From an uncultured Clostridia bacterium (lineage in GTDB: Bacteria > Bacillota > Clostridia > Oscillospirales > Acutalibacteraceae), in the NCBI GenBank assembly GCA_945876745.1, contig CAMCPL010000005.1, forward strand, positions 1 to 64,000: a stretch of DNA of 64,000 nt, in the 5' to 3' direction. The translations under genes were made by a program, and so were the position numbers. How positions within the stretch are numbered: position 1 is the stretch's first letter; every line of letters begins with the position of its first letter. The notes under the pieces are model-generated. The model made no database searches and was not told where the DNA came from. It worked only from the letters and a program-made list of their open reading frames with translations. Of this stretch, positions 16,824-28,200 are shown in pieces.

Positions 16824-17201
16824 ATGGCATCAGAGAAGATTACAGCAATTGTAGATTCAATCGCAGAGCTTACAGTTCTTGAACTCAAGGAATTAAAGGA
16901 AACAATCGAAGAAACATTCGGCGTAACCGCAGCAGCAGTAGCAGTAGCAGCAGCTCCGGCAGAGGGCGGCGCAGCAGCAGCTGAAGAGAAGACAGAGTTT
17001 GACGTTATTCTTACAGCAGCAGGCGCACAGAAGATTCAGGTTATCAAGGCTGTTCGTGAAGCAACAGGTCTTGGCTTGAAGGAAGCAAAGGAAATCGTTG
17101 ACAGCGCTCCTTCAACAGTTAAGGAAGCAGTTCCTGCAGCAGACGCAGAGGCTCTTAAGGAAGCTCTCACAGCAGCAGGCGCAACTGTTGAACTTAAGTA
17201 A
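16824..17201 (+). CDS. rplL: 50S ribosomal protein L7/L12
   Basis: A 125-residue L7/L12. The N-terminal dimerisation domain ([22 protein letters not shown]) is joined by an Ala-rich hinge (about 36-54) to the C-terminal factor-binding domain, [40 protein letters not shown] strong terminator follows; rpoB does not. Confidence 0.97.
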   Translation: MASEKITAIVDSIAELTVLELKELKETIEETFGVTAAAVAVAAAPAEGGAAAAEEKTEFDVILTAAGAQKIQVIKAVREATGLGLKEAKEIVDSAPSTVKEAVPAADAEALKEALTAAGATVELK

Positions 17202-17220
17202 TTTAGTTTATCCATAGAAT

Positions 17221-17258
17221 AAAACGGCTATCCTCAAACGGGTGGCCGTTTTTTCTAT
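17221..17258 (+). terminator. Terminator after rplL
   Basis: AAACGGCTATCC pairs with GGGTGGCCGTTT (with wobble) and runs into TTTTTT. Confidence 0.85.
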
Positions 17259-17354
17259 ACCACAATAGGTTGTATACGGCGATATGCCGTGTTATTCCTG
17301 TTGTATATAATTGTGAATAGATTGTAAATCTCGTATGAACCGATGCTCAATATA

Positions 17355-17383
17355 TTGAAATTTTCGGCGAAATATGGTATAAT
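17355..17383 (+). promoter_or_regulatory. Promoter of the NfeD/SPFH pair
   Basis: TTGAAA (17355-17360) and TATAAT (17378-17383) with a 17-bp spacer. Confidence 0.8.
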
Positions 17384-17437
17384 ACCCACAAGATATGGAA
17401 AGCGTACGCTACATATCGAATACAGGAGGTGATTAGT

Positions 17438-17875
17438 GTGAATGATACGACAATGTATATTGTATGGGCTGTTGCCATTGTAGTATTCGGCGCAATCGAG
17501 GGCGTCACGTTTCAGCTCGTATCAATATGGTTTGTGTTCGGCTCAATTGCGGCGTTGATAAGTGCATTTTTGGGCGCGTCGATTTATCTGCAAATCATAT
17601 TATGGATAGCAGTATCGCTTGCCGCATTGCTCCTCACAAGACCTATTGTACGAAAAAAACTGAATACAAAAATTCAGCCTACCAATCTTGACCGATGTAT
17701 CGGCGAACAAGCGCTTGTAATTGAGGATATCGACAACTCAAAAACGCAGGGACAGGTTAAGGTTGACGGAAAAATCTGGATGGCAAGAAGTGAAAACGGA
17801 GAATATATTTCAAAGGACTCTGTCGTAACGGTAGAAAAAATTGAGGGCGCAAAGCTCATAGTTTCAAACAAATAA
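17438..17875 (+). CDS. NfeD family membrane protein
   Basis: A 145-residue short NfeD protein. Two to three hydrophobic helices fill about residues 5-70, followed by a C-terminal OB-fold domain (GEQALVIEDIDNSKTQGQVKVDGKIWMARSENG). Short NfeD proteins are encoded next to SPFH-domain proteins and act with them in membrane organisation, as seen here 27 bp downstream. The start is GTG at 17438, eight bases after AGGAGG; an in-frame GTG at 17429 overlaps that site. Confidence 0.88.
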   Translation: MNDTTMYIVWAVAIVVFGAIEGVTFQLVSIWFVFGSIAALISAFLGASIYLQIILWIAVSLAALLLTRPIVRKKLNTKIQPTNLDRCIGEQALVIEDIDNSKTQGQVKVDGKIWMARSENGEYISKDSVVTVEKIEGAKLIVSNK

Positions 17876-17902
17876 CACATAATAATTCAAAGGAGAAAAT
17901 TT

Positions 17903-18823
17903 ATGAAATTAGCTATTGTATTGTTCATTTTGGTTGTTGCAATTCTTGCACTTGTGCTTGCAAACATCAGAGTAGTGCCGCAGTCAAAGGCATTCGTTAT
18001 CGAGCGTTTGGGAACATATTATGCAACATGGCAGACAGGACTTCACGTAAAGGTTCCGTTCATTGACCGTATTGCAAAGATTGTTTCGCTCAAGGAACAG
18101 GTTGTTGACTTCAAGCCACAGCCTGTTATCACAAAGGATAACGTAACTATGCAGATAGATACCGTTGTGTTCTATCAAATTACAGACCCGAAGCTTTATT
18201 GCTACGGCGTTGAAAGCCCGATTTCGGCTATTGAAAATCTTTCGGCAACAACGCTTCGTAACATCATCGGTGAGCTTGAGCTTGACTCAACTCTTACCTC
18301 TCGTGATACCATTAATGCAAAAATCAGAGTTATCCTCGATGAAGCTACTGACCCGTGGGGCATTAAGGTAAACAGAGTAGAGCTTAAAAACATTATTCCG
18401 CCTCGTGAAATTCAGGACGCAATGGAAAAGCAAATGAAGGCAGAGCGTGAAAGACGTGAGGCAATCCTTCGTGCAGAGGGTGAAAAGCAATCCCGAATCC
18501 TCGTTGCAGAAGGTCATAAGGAATCAAAGATTCTTGAAGCCGAGGCTGAAAAGCAGTCAGCAATTCTTCGTGCCGAAGCCGTTAAGGAAGCAAAAATCCG
18601 TGAGGCAGAGGGTGAAGCAGAGGCTATTTCAAAGGTTCAGCAGGCAACCGCAGACGCTATTAAGCTGCTCAATGATGCAAACGCAAACGATTCCGTGCTT
18701 AAATTAAAGGCTATGGAAGCATTTGCAAAGGCAGCAGACGGTCAGGCAACAAAGATTATTATCCCGTCGGAAATTCAGGGAGTTGCAGGACTTGTTGAGG
18801 GTATTACCCAGTCTGTAAAATAA
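17903..18823 (+). CDS. SPFH/Band 7 (stomatin-like) membrane protein
   Basis: A 306-residue SPFH protein of the QmcA/slipin type. One N-terminal membrane helix (about 2-22) precedes the band-7 domain beginning VPQSKAFVIERLGTYYATWQTGLHVKVPFIDRIAK. A long charged helix rich in Ala, Glu and Lys repeats (about 180-260, for example REAILRAEGEKQSRILVAEG) would form coiled coils in the oligomeric ring. It pairs with the NfeD gene just upstream. GGAG precedes the ATG. Confidence 0.93.
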   Translation: MKLAIVLFILVVAILALVLANIRVVPQSKAFVIERLGTYYATWQTGLHVKVPFIDRIAKIVSLKEQVVDFKPQPVITKDNVTMQIDTVVFYQITDPKLYCYGVESPISAIENLSATTLRNIIGELELDSTLTSRDTINAKIRVILDEATDPWGIKVNRVELKNIIPPREIQDAMEKQMKAERERREAILRAEGEKQSRILVAEGHKESKILEAEAEKQSAILRAEAVKEAKIREAEGEAEAISKVQQATADAIKLLNDANANDSVLKLKAMEAFAKAADGQATKIIIPSEIQGVAGLVEGITQSVK

Positions 18824-18900
18824 TATACCAAAATCAGATATACAAAAGGGAGAGAGCGAAAGCCCTCTCCTAATTGTTGTTAGAAAGGTTATTAAATATT

Positions 18901-20247
18901 ATGAAAATAAAAATATCCGACCATTTCACAATGGGAAGATTGTTTAGGTTTACTATACCGTCGATTGTTATGATGATTTTTACGTCGATTTATAATGTAG
19001 TTGACGGCTTTTTTGTATCAAATTTTACCGGCAAGCTGCAATTTGCCTGCGTAAATCTTGTTATGCCGTTTTTGATGCTTCTTAGCGTTATCGGCTTTAT
19101 GGTTGGTACAGGCGGCAATGCGATAGTGTCTAAATATCTCGGCGAGAACAACGGCAAAAAGGCTAATGAGGTCTTTTCAATGCTTGTAGTATTTACAACG
19201 CTGACAGGCATTTTGTTCTTCGTTTTGGGCGAGGTGTTTATGCCGAATATCGTGCGGCTTTTGGGCGCAACGGACGATATGATGTATTATTGCGTTTTGT
19301 ACGGTAGAATAATTTGCATATCGCTAACACCCTTTATGCTTCAAATTATGTTTCAAAGCTTTCTTGCAACCGCAGGTAAGCCGCAAATAGGACTGAAAAT
19401 TACAATTCTTGCAGGCGTAACTAATATAATTCTTGACTTGCTTTTCGTCGGACTGTTTAAGTGGGGAATAGTCGGCGCCGCGGCGGCAACAGTTACTGGC
19501 GAGTACCTCGGCGGCGTTGTACCGCTTGTGTATTTTTTGAGAAAAAACAGCAGTTCGTTAAGGCTTGTTAAATTCAAATTTGATTTTACGGCACTTGTAA
19601 AGACTTGCACAAACGGTATGTCGGAGCTTATGACAAATGTTTCAACCTCGCTTGTGAATATGCTTTATAACGCACAACTGCTTCGCTTCTACGGTGAGGA
19701 CGGTGTTGCGGCTTACGGTACTATTATGTATGTTAACTTCGTTTTTGTCGCCGCATTTATAGGCTATTCGATAGGTTCGGCTCCTATTATCGGATATAAC
19801 TACGGTGCTAAAAACGACAACGAGCTTCAAAATATTTTCAAAAAAAGTATTGGTATTCTGTTTTGCTTTTCGGCTTCAATCACTCTTGCCTCCGTGCTTT
19901 TGGCAAGGGGAGTAGCAGGGATTTATGTCGGCTATGATAAAGCGCTGTTTGAGCTTACAGTTATGGCGTTTAGGCTGTTTGCCCTGTCGTATATGATAAG
20001 CGGCTATAATATTTTTGCTTCCGCTTTCTTTACTGCGTTGAATAACGGCGTTGTCAGTGCAATTATATCTTTTGCGAGAACTCTGCTTTTTCAAATTGTG
20101 TGTATCTTCGCACTACCCGCAATGTTCGGCAAGGAGGCAATTTGGCTTTCTGTCGGCACCGCCGAGCTTATCTCCCTCGCCGTCACACTCTTCTTCATCA
20201 TAACCCAAAACAAAAGATACCACTATATCAAAACAAAAAACCATTAG
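18901..20247 (+). CDS. MATE family efflux transporter
   Basis: A 448-residue multidrug and toxic compound extrusion protein with about 12 TM helices in two similar halves. The family segment IPSIVMMIFTSIYNVVDGFFVSNFTG is near residues 20-45, and GTGGNAIVSKYLGENNGKKANEVFSM follows. These Na+ or H+ antiporters export cationic drugs; the substrate here is unknown. The start ATG is 18901 with GAAAGG upstream. An upstream in-frame start at 18874 lies in the preceding hairpin region and is rejected. Confidence 0.93.
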   Translation: MKIKISDHFTMGRLFRFTIPSIVMMIFTSIYNVVDGFFVSNFTGKLQFACVNLVMPFLMLLSVIGFMVGTGGNAIVSKYLGENNGKKANEVFSMLVVFTTLTGILFFVLGEVFMPNIVRLLGATDDMMYYCVLYGRIICISLTPFMLQIMFQSFLATAGKPQIGLKITILAGVTNIILDLLFVGLFKWGIVGAAAATVTGEYLGGVVPLVYFLRKNSSSLRLVKFKFDFTALVKTCTNGMSELMTNVSTSLVNMLYNAQLLRFYGEDGVAAYGTIMYVNFVFVAAFIGYSIGSAPIIGYNYGAKNDNELQNIFKKSIGILFCFSASITLASVLLARGVAGIYVGYDKALFELTVMAFRLFALSYMISGYNIFASAFFTALNNGVVSAIISFARTLLFQIVCIFALPAMFGKEAIWLSVGTAELISLAVTLFFIITQNKRYHYIKTKNH

Positions 20248-20267
20248 TCAGAGAAAATAAGAAAGAA

Positions 20268-20307
20268 AAGCTCTCTTTGATTTGCTATCAAAGGGAGCTT
20301 TTTTTGG
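20268..20307 (+). terminator. Terminator between convergent MATE and GtrA genes
   Basis: AAGCTCTCTTTGA pairs with TCAAAGGGAGCTT and is followed by TTTTTGG. Confidence 0.85.
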
Positions 20308-20315
20308 TATGAATA

Positions 20316-20750
20316 CTATTGCTTTTTGAATATTATGAATTTTGAAAAGATGTAGTTTAGGATAACTACAATTACTGCGAGTATTATTTTTGAAAGCATT
20401 TCGCCGGTGATTGCAAAGGTGAACAGTTCAAAGCTTAAATTCTTGAACTTCAATAAATCAACAAGAATTAATAGTCCTGCTTCCTCAACTCCGAGGCTGA
20501 AAAGCCTTGAGAGAAAGAACTCACCGATTTCCTTTAATACGCCCTTTGCTGACTTGACCTTCGACTGAAAAACCCATATTCGGTTTGTCACATATGCAAA
20601 GGCTACCGCCGCAACCCACGCAATGACGTTTGAAGCAAGATAGAAATCCCTGCCCAAAAGCCTGTTAAAAAGCCAAAACACAGCGAAATTTACGACCGTT
20701 GTCAGCACGCCGAAGATTATATAATTTATGATTTCCTTTTTATTTTTCAT
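20316..20750 (-). CDS. GtrA family membrane protein
   Basis: A 144-residue four-TM protein of the GtrA/DPMS_TM family, starting KEIINYIIFGVLTTVVNFAVFWLFNRLLG and containing AYVTNRIWVFQSK, the usual hallmark. GtrA proteins are thought to move polyprenyl-linked sugars across the membrane. It overlaps the glycosyltransferase gene by 11 bp, so the pair would make and flip a lipid-linked sugar for envelope glycan decoration. Confidence 0.9.
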   Translation of the reverse strand: MKNKKEIINYIIFGVLTTVVNFAVFWLFNRLLGRDFYLASNVIAWVAAVAFAYVTNRIWVFQSKVKSAKGVLKEIGEFFLSRLFSLGVEEAGLLILVDLLKFKNLSFELFTFAITGEMLSKIILAVIVVILNYIFSKFIIFKKQ

Positions 20751-21693
20751 TCTTGTTTTTATCTTTCGTCAGATGCTTTTTGAGAATATAAATTGGTCTG
20801 TTTTTAACCTGAATATAAACTTTAGCCATATATTCGCCCAGTAAGCCGAGACAGAATAATTGCATTCCGCCCAAGAACAGGATTAAAACAACTATTGTCG
20901 CATAACCCGGTGTAGGTATTCCGAAGGCTAATTTTTCAATGATAACAGCTATGATGTAGAATACAGAGAGTAATGCCGAGATGAGCCCCGAATACGTTGC
21001 AATACGAAGCGGAAGCGTTGAATACGACAACATTCCGTCAATTGCATAGGACATCAGCTTTTTGAAGCCCCACTTAGTTTTGCCCGACAAACGCTCGTCA
21101 ACGGTGTACGGCATATATTCCGTGTTGAATCCGATAAAGCCGAAAATACCCTTTGAAAAGCGGTGGTATTCTCCGATTTCCTTTATCGCCTCAACCATTT
21201 TTCTGTTCATCAGTCTGAAATCCGATGCGCCGTTAACATATTCGACATCGGATATTTTGTTGATTATTTTGTAAAAAGCCGACTTAAAAAAGCACATCAG
21301 CCTGCCTTCGTTTCGCTTTTCCTGATAAGCGGCAACGCAGTCGATATCCGGATTAAGTTCAATCCTTTCAAGCATTTCAAGAACAGTTTTCGGGCTTTGC
21401 TGTAAATCCGCGTCGATAATGCAGGTGTAGTCGCCATTTGCGTTGTTAAGTCCCGCAAAAATTGCCGCTTCCTTTCCGAAGTTTCTGCTGAACGACAGAA
21501 CCTGAATATTGCTTTTGGGATTTTGACTATATAAATTTTCAAGTATATTCAGCGTATTGTCCGAGCTGCCGTCGTCTACGAAAATCAGCTCGTAATCGAA
21601 TGATTTTTTGCTAAATTCATTAACGCATTGCAAATATAACTGTTCAACATTTCCCTCCTCGTTATAGCAGGGAATAACAAGCGAAAGCTTCAT
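20740..21693 (-). CDS. GT2 family glycosyltransferase (GtrB/dolichol-P-mannose synthase-like)
   Basis: A 317-residue polyprenyl-phosphate glycosyltransferase. The GT-A domain starts SLVIPCYNEEGNVEQLYLQCVNEF, with DDGSSDNT and the metal-binding DADLQQSP motif. It ends in two C-terminal TM helices (about 230-290), as in GtrB/YfdH proteins. The ATG at 21693 follows AGGTGA. The longer frame starting at 21846 has no family match upstream and is rejected. It forms a unit with the overlapping gtrA-like gene. Confidence 0.92.
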   Translation of the reverse strand: MKLSLVIPCYNEEGNVEQLYLQCVNEFSKKSFDYELIFVDDGSSDNTLNILENLYSQNPKSNIQVLSFSRNFGKEAAIFAGLNNANGDYTCIIDADLQQSPKTVLEMLERIELNPDIDCVAAYQEKRNEGRLMCFFKSAFYKIINKISDVEYVNGASDFRLMNRKMVEAIKEIGEYHRFSKGIFGFIGFNTEYMPYTVDERLSGKTKWGFKKLMSYAIDGMLSYSTLPLRIATYSGLISALLSVFYIIAVIIEKLAFGIPTPGYATIVVLILFLGGMQLFCLGLLGEYMAKVYIQVKNRPIYILKKHLTKDKNKNEK

Positions 21694-21826
21694 AGCGTCA
21701 CCTTTTTTAGAATATAATTTCAATATGTGCATTATATCATAAATATATACTAAAATCAAATCGTGAAATGTAAAATATTTGACGGCAGTATATTTCGGGT
21801 ATATAATATCTGCTGAGGTGATATAT

Positions 21827-22039
21827 ATGGATATTAAATTAGGCAAATACCGTCATTTCAAGGGCAACGAATACGAGGTTATCGCAATAGCAAGGCACAG
21901 CGAAACCTGCGAGGAAATGGTTGTTTATAAAGCTCTTTACGGCGACGGCGGAATGTGGGTTCGTCCTGCAAATATGTGGAATGAAGAGGTTGAACGCGAC
22001 GGCATAGTATATAAACGCTTTACATATATCGGTGAATAA
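21827..22039 (+). CDS. DUF1653 domain protein
   Basis: A 70-residue single-domain DUF1653 protein: LGKYRHFKGNEYEVIAIARHSETCEEMVVYKALYGDGGMWVRP. This is a small beta-rich fold of unknown function, common in gut bacteria. The ATG at 21827 follows GAGGTG; the in-frame start at 21779 lies upstream of that site. It is monocistronic with a good terminator. Confidence 0.88.
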   Translation: MDIKLGKYRHFKGNEYEVIAIARHSETCEEMVVYKALYGDGGMWVRPANMWNEEVERDGIVYKRFTYIGE

Positions 22040-22047
22040 AAATACGA

Positions 22048-22090
22048 AAGCAGGTGTTGTTTGAAATGACAGAAAACATCTGCTTTTTTT
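22048..22090 (+). terminator. Terminator after the DUF1653 gene
   Basis: AAGCAGGTGTT pairs with AACATCTGCTT, followed by TTTTT. Confidence 0.85.
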
Positions 22091-22148
22091 GTAGGATATC
22101 ACAAAAATAATCAAAAAAACGTTAATTTTTAACAATTATGTTGTTTTT

Positions 22149-22175
22149 ATTTTGATAATTTGTTATTATCAAAAT
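22149..22175. promoter_or_regulatory. Perfect palindrome upstream of the giant GH2 gene (candidate operator)
   Basis: ATTTTGATAAT and ATTATCAAAAT form perfect 11-bp arms around TTGTT, 38 bp before the start codon. Lacking a following U-run and placed before a sugar-degradation gene, it is more likely a repressor or activator site than a terminator. Confidence 0.5.
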
Positions 22176-22213
22176 GCACTAATTTATATATTATAAATAA
22201 CGGAGGGTGTATT

Positions 22214-25200
22214 ATGAGAACCAAGATGATAAAAAAAGCTATCAGTTTGTTTCTTGCGATGGTTATGGCGGTTTGTATGATTCCGTCCGGTGCAATTATT
22301 GCATCTGCGGCTGATACAATCGTCGGACCGTACGAGACAGTTAATGTAGGCGGCTTTTCCACAGGAAGAGAAACTAATCTCAACAAGGATTGGCGTTTTT
22401 ACATGACAACCGCTGATTGTTCATCCGTGACCTATTCGGACAGCTCATGGGAGAATCTGAATTTACCCCACGACTTTTCTATCACTCAATCATTTTCAAA
22501 AAGCGGTAACGAGGCGGAGTCGGGTTATCTTCCGGGCGGTACCGGATGGTACAGAAAGAAACTTGTTATTCCCGCATCACAGGCAGGAAAGCATTTTGAG
22601 ATTAATTTCGACGGCGTTTATATGCACACTTATCTTTATGTCAACGGCACAAAGATAGGTGAGAATCATTATGGCTATAACTCATTTGCTTTTGATATTA
22701 CAGATAATCTCGTTTGCGATGGTCAAACTGAAAATGTTATCGCTGTAAAGGTTGTTCATAATCTTCCGTCTTCTCGTTGGTATAGCGGCTCAGGTATTTA
22801 TCGCGATGTTACACTTGTAACAACCGACAAAGTTCATGTTGAGCATAACGGCACAAGAGTTTCAACTCCGAACATCGAAAGCGGCAACGGTACTGTAAAG
22901 AATGTTGTCAGCGTAAAGAATGATTCAGCCTCCTCCGCTACGGTACAGGTTAGAGCTACCGTATATGATGCAAACAATAATCAAGTTGCACAGGCAACCT
23001 CATCATCCCAGAGCATTTCGGCAAACAACTCGGCAAACATAACTGTTCAGCCCGTTGTTTCTTCTCCGTTGCTTTGGTCAACAGAAGCTCCGAACCTCTA
23101 CACAATCATAACTGAGGTTATTTCCGACGGAAGCACAGTTGATACATATAAGGACAGATTTGGTTTTAGATATTATACCTTCACTCGTGCAACCGGCTTT
23201 ACACTTAACGGCGTTAAAACAAAGCTTAACGGCGTTTGTATGCACCACGACCAAGGTGCGCTTGGTTCAGCTGCATATGTTGACGCAATGCGCAGACAGA
23301 TTATTAAGCTCAAGGATATGGGTGTAAATTCTATTCGTGCAACTCATAACCCATATTCCAAGACTTTCTATGAGCTTTGTGACGAGCTCGGCGTTATGGT
23401 TATCGAAGAATTCTTTGACGGCTGGAAAGGTCCAAAGAACGGTAACTCAAACGACTTTTCAAGTTACTTTAATGCTGCTATGGGTAGTGCAAATTCAATC
23501 GGCAGCACATCTTCAATGTCTTGGTCTAACTTTGTCGTAAACGAAATGGTTGGAAGAGATTTTAACCGTCCGTCAATAATTATGTGGTCACTCGGTAATG
23601 AAATCTTCGAGGGCTACTCAAATAGTGCAGACTTTACTGCAGAGGCCGCTAATCTTCGAAATTGGGTAACAGCTGCCGATTCAACAAGAAAGTTCACTGT
23701 CGGTGATAATAATATCAAGAATGGTACAACCTGTTATGTAAATGTTGCTAATGTGCTTGGTCAGAGCAGCCAATTCGTTCTTGGTCTTAACTATACATCT
23801 GCTTCGCAGAATTCATCACTTTATTCAACATATTCAAACTGGTGTCTTTACGGCTCGGAAACTTCTTCGTCAACTAATTCAAGAGGAATTTACACCTCAC
23901 AGGCAAATAACTCCGATGTTGGCGGTGAACACCTTACATCATATGATACCTCGGCAGTAGGTTGGGGTAAAACTGCTCACGATTCTATGTGGGATATTCT
24001 TACAAACGATTTTATGGCAGGTGAGTATATTTGGACCGGCTTCGACTATATCGGTGAGCCTACGCCTTGGAACGGTGTTTCAACCTCTGACGGTCAGTAC
24101 GACTGTACACCTAACTCATCCTTCTTCGGTATCATAGATACTGCCGGTCTCGAAAAGGATCCGTATTATCTTTATCGTGCACAGTGGAAAGCTCCGACAG
24201 CAGACGACTATACTGTTCATCTTTGTACCTCTTGGGACAGCGACAATATGCTTTCTTCAAGCAAGGTTCCTGTTTGGCTTTATACAAACGCACCGAAGGT
24301 AGAAATTTACAGAGACGGTACTCTCGTAGGTACTGCAAACCGTACGGTGAATACAACCTCTGCCGGCTTTAAGTATTATACATATACAACAACACCCAAT
24401 AACTCAAGCTGCACAACCTCGAGCGGTTCAGGCTCAACATCACTTTATTCAGTATTCAATATCTCATATTCTGCCGGAACGCTTTCAACCAAGGCATATG
24501 ACGAAAACGGAAATCTTATTAGCGAAAGTAAGCTTCACGGTCAGTATAAAGTAACCACACCGGGTACTGCATCAAAGCTTGTTATGACTCGCAGTATTAC
24601 AAACGATGATGTAGTTGCCGATGGTTCAGGTCTTGCGTACTATGAGGTTGATATTACTGACGCAAACGGTAATCTCGATACAGCCGCAACAAATGATATT
24701 ACCTTTACAGTTTCAGGTAATGCTACTATTGCCGGTGTTGACAGCGGTGACCAGGCAACTACGGACAAATTCCAACAGCCATCCGTATGGAATAATACGC
24801 AACATACTTCTGCAAGCATTAATGCAATGTCTGGTAAGGCTGTTGTAATAGTAAAGTCGAACGATAATCCGGGTAATGTAACCGTAACCGCTTCGGCAAG
24901 CGGTCTCACCTCTGCCTCACAGACATTTACTACCGTTGCACCTGAAGAAACAGGAGGCGTAGAGGTAGCGGACGGCGAAATTGCTTCGTATACAATGGTT
25001 CGTGACTATACAGTAAAGATCGGTACAGTTCCTTCTCTCAATACCGATGCAACGGTTACGATTAAAGGAGAAGCGTCTGAAAAGAATGCAATAATCTCTT
25101 GGGATTCAATAAGTCAGGATATTTACAATACTGCGGGCGATTATTCAATTCACGGAACTCTTACTTATAGTAATAAGGAGCTCGCAGTTAGTGCAAATCT

Positions 25201-28200
25201 CCATATAGTAGACCAAATTTCAGTTATGCGAAATGTATCTGTTGCAACTGCTGTCGGTATGCCTCCTTCATTGCCCGACGTAGCAGCAGGTATTAAGTCC
25301 GATGGAACAACCTCCGGCTTGTTCAATGTAACCTGGGATAGCGTAAATGCTTCGAGCTATGCACAGGTAGGTATCTTCGTAGTAAACGGAACTGCCGACT
25401 ATTTCGGTACGAGAATGCCTCTCACAGCGACAGTAAGAGTTGAACAACCAACCTATACAAAGAACAATGTTGCTCCAAGAGCAAGTAAGCTTGAGACTTC
25501 GGTTAGTTCGGATACTCCTGCCTCTCTTATTGATGGCGAAAAGCCGACCGGTACAACCGATGAGACCTCAAAGCGTTGGTCTAACTGGGATGATAGAGGA
25601 CCAGGTAAAGAGCCTACTATCACTCTTGAATGGGATACAGCAGTAAGTATCAGCGAGGTCAATCTCTACTATTATTTGAGCTATGGAGGTATTTCTCAAG
25701 CACCGGCGTCAGTTAGATTTATGTATTCGCTTAATGGTCAGGATTATATAGAAATCGGTGCAACAGCAGGAACGGCAACCGAAATCTCAACCCAATATGG
25801 AGAGCAAACCTTCGTTCTTGATGAGGCTGTCAGCCCTGTTGGATTCAGAATAATTCCAAAGCAGGCTGAAAATGCTTCCTGTGTAGCAATGAGTGAAATT
25901 GAGCTCTTCGAATATAAATACGGCGACGCTGTACAAAAGGCCTCGGCAGACCTAACAAGCATTTATGTTGATGGCATTGAAATCGGCAATATTAATTCCG
26001 AAAAGGTTGAATATATTTCTGATAATTTTGATGCAGAATCAACTGTTACAGCTGTTGGTGCGGATAATGTTGCAGTGACCGTTGTTCCGAGGGAAATGGA
26101 GGATAGGGCATTTATAGTTACTCTTTCCGAGGACGGTCAAACCTCAAAGCTCTATACAATCCTTTCTCCGGATGCCGAACCCGAGGCTGTTATAACTCAC
26201 CCATATACCTTCACCTTCCCGACCCAGATTGTTCCTGAATTAACAAATGCTACTGTAACGTCAACCGAAGGCAATACAATGAAATATTGTAACTGGGCAC
26301 CGCTTTCAAGCCATCAGGATGCCTTCGCTATGTCGAATGGTGCTATGTCGAACTCTACGGCAATTACGGGAATTACCGGTAATAATTGGTCGGTAAGCAT
26401 GGAATATAACCATACATCGTATACATCTAAAGGCTCGCTTATTGGCTTGGGTTCTGGGAAGACAACAAGCTCAAAGCCATATGCAGACCTTGTTTATGTT
26501 TCACTCAATGGTTCCATAACAATTGGCGCTACAAGCGACCACAGTACATATTTGTACGGTTCGAGCGTTTCCGACCCGTTTGCGGCATCGGCAGGCAGCA
26601 GACAAACGATTACTCTTGCCTACAATAACGGTACACTCACTGTAACAAATAAGAATGCAAGCGGAGTTGAGACCTCAAAGGCTATTGATGTTTCGGCATA
26701 TAAAGCTGATTATGAATCGGGCGCCAAGTATATTTTCTTTGGCTCGAATGCACAGAACTATCTTGGCGGTACCTGGACAACGGCCCCGAATGATTTGAAT
26801 AGCAGTGATTCTGCCAGAAATATGTATTTCTATTCCATTAATTCTACTGTAACAACCAGCGGAAGAGATGAGGAAATCTACGGTGACACAAACTTTAGTG
26901 GATTTGAAAATGTAGACTCTACAATCGAAAATTTGGTTAATGCCGGAGTATACACAGGAAATGCCACACGGGCTGCCGACAGCTCGTATACAAGCACCGG
27001 ACTTGTAAACGGAGATTCTATGTCGAGTGTTCTTTGGACCTATGGCGTTGGCGGTAGTTCCTCTCATTCCGCGAAAGGTGCTTCTGAATGGTGGAATGCA
27101 GGTGTTCAGTTTGGTGATATAACATTCCTTTATGACGGAAAAACTTCTATGGAATGTCCAATTAATATGTATCATTCATCAGTTCGTCAAAGTGCGACAC
27201 AGTATTATATTGCTCCTACAGGATGCGGAACGGAATCATCTGATTATATCAATTTAAACCATACATGGCACGGTGTAGCTGATTCGGCAGGATATGCAAC
27301 TGCTATTGATTATAGTATTTCTACAAGTGGTGCACAGAATACTTCATATACGGGTTCATTAGCAATAAGGGCAAGTATAACGAATTCCACTGTGACAAAG
27401 TATTACAGTAACTCGTTTGTTTTGAAACCAGATAATCTTTCGTTCAGTGATAATATGGCAACTATAACAAACACTGTATGGAGATTTGGTAATAAATATA
27501 CAAACAATGTTCCAAGTAGTGCTACCTATACAGCGACGGCAACTCATACATCAACTATTCGTGTCCTAAACTACAAGCCGATTGTCGATGCATATGCAAG
27601 CGTAAAGTCGTTCTATGAAGACAATGTCTACTGTAAAGAGAATATTTATACTCCTTCATCGCTTCAGGCATATTATACTGCACTCGAAAAGTTCTTCTTT
27701 AATCCTAATGGTTCGTTTAATACGTCTTCAACTGGCGGTAATGGTTATGCCGATTGTCAAACAAAGCTTAATGAAGCTATTGCTAATATAGATAAGGCTC
27801 TCGGTAATGAGCTTGTTAAGCGTAAGGTAACTATCACCTATAATTTTGCTAATGGTACAATAAAGAAGAAGATTTATCCGGCAGGAACTACAATTCCCAC
27901 TCCTAACTTTGGTACCGGTACAGTAGTTGAGAATATTGCTGATAACTCTACACAGCACAGAGAAATCACATATGCTTGGCCGAATAATATGCAAAGAGTT
28001 GCACTTAATAATGCGTCATATTCCGAAACAAGCACAGGCAGCTCAATCGTTGATTGCTCATTCGCAGTAGCTGATGATTCGACAAATAATAATAAGCATT
28101 TTGAGTGTAATAAAAATTGTTCAAATTCGTATACAGTAGATATGTCTGCATATAATGCCGCATTGCAAAAATACGAACAAATTATTGCTACTAATAATTA

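Noticed and set aside
18850-18870. GGGAGAG/CTCTCC hairpin as terminator after the SPFH gene
   Set aside because: The stem is followed by TAATTGTTG rather than a T run; termination is doubtful, so it was not listed.
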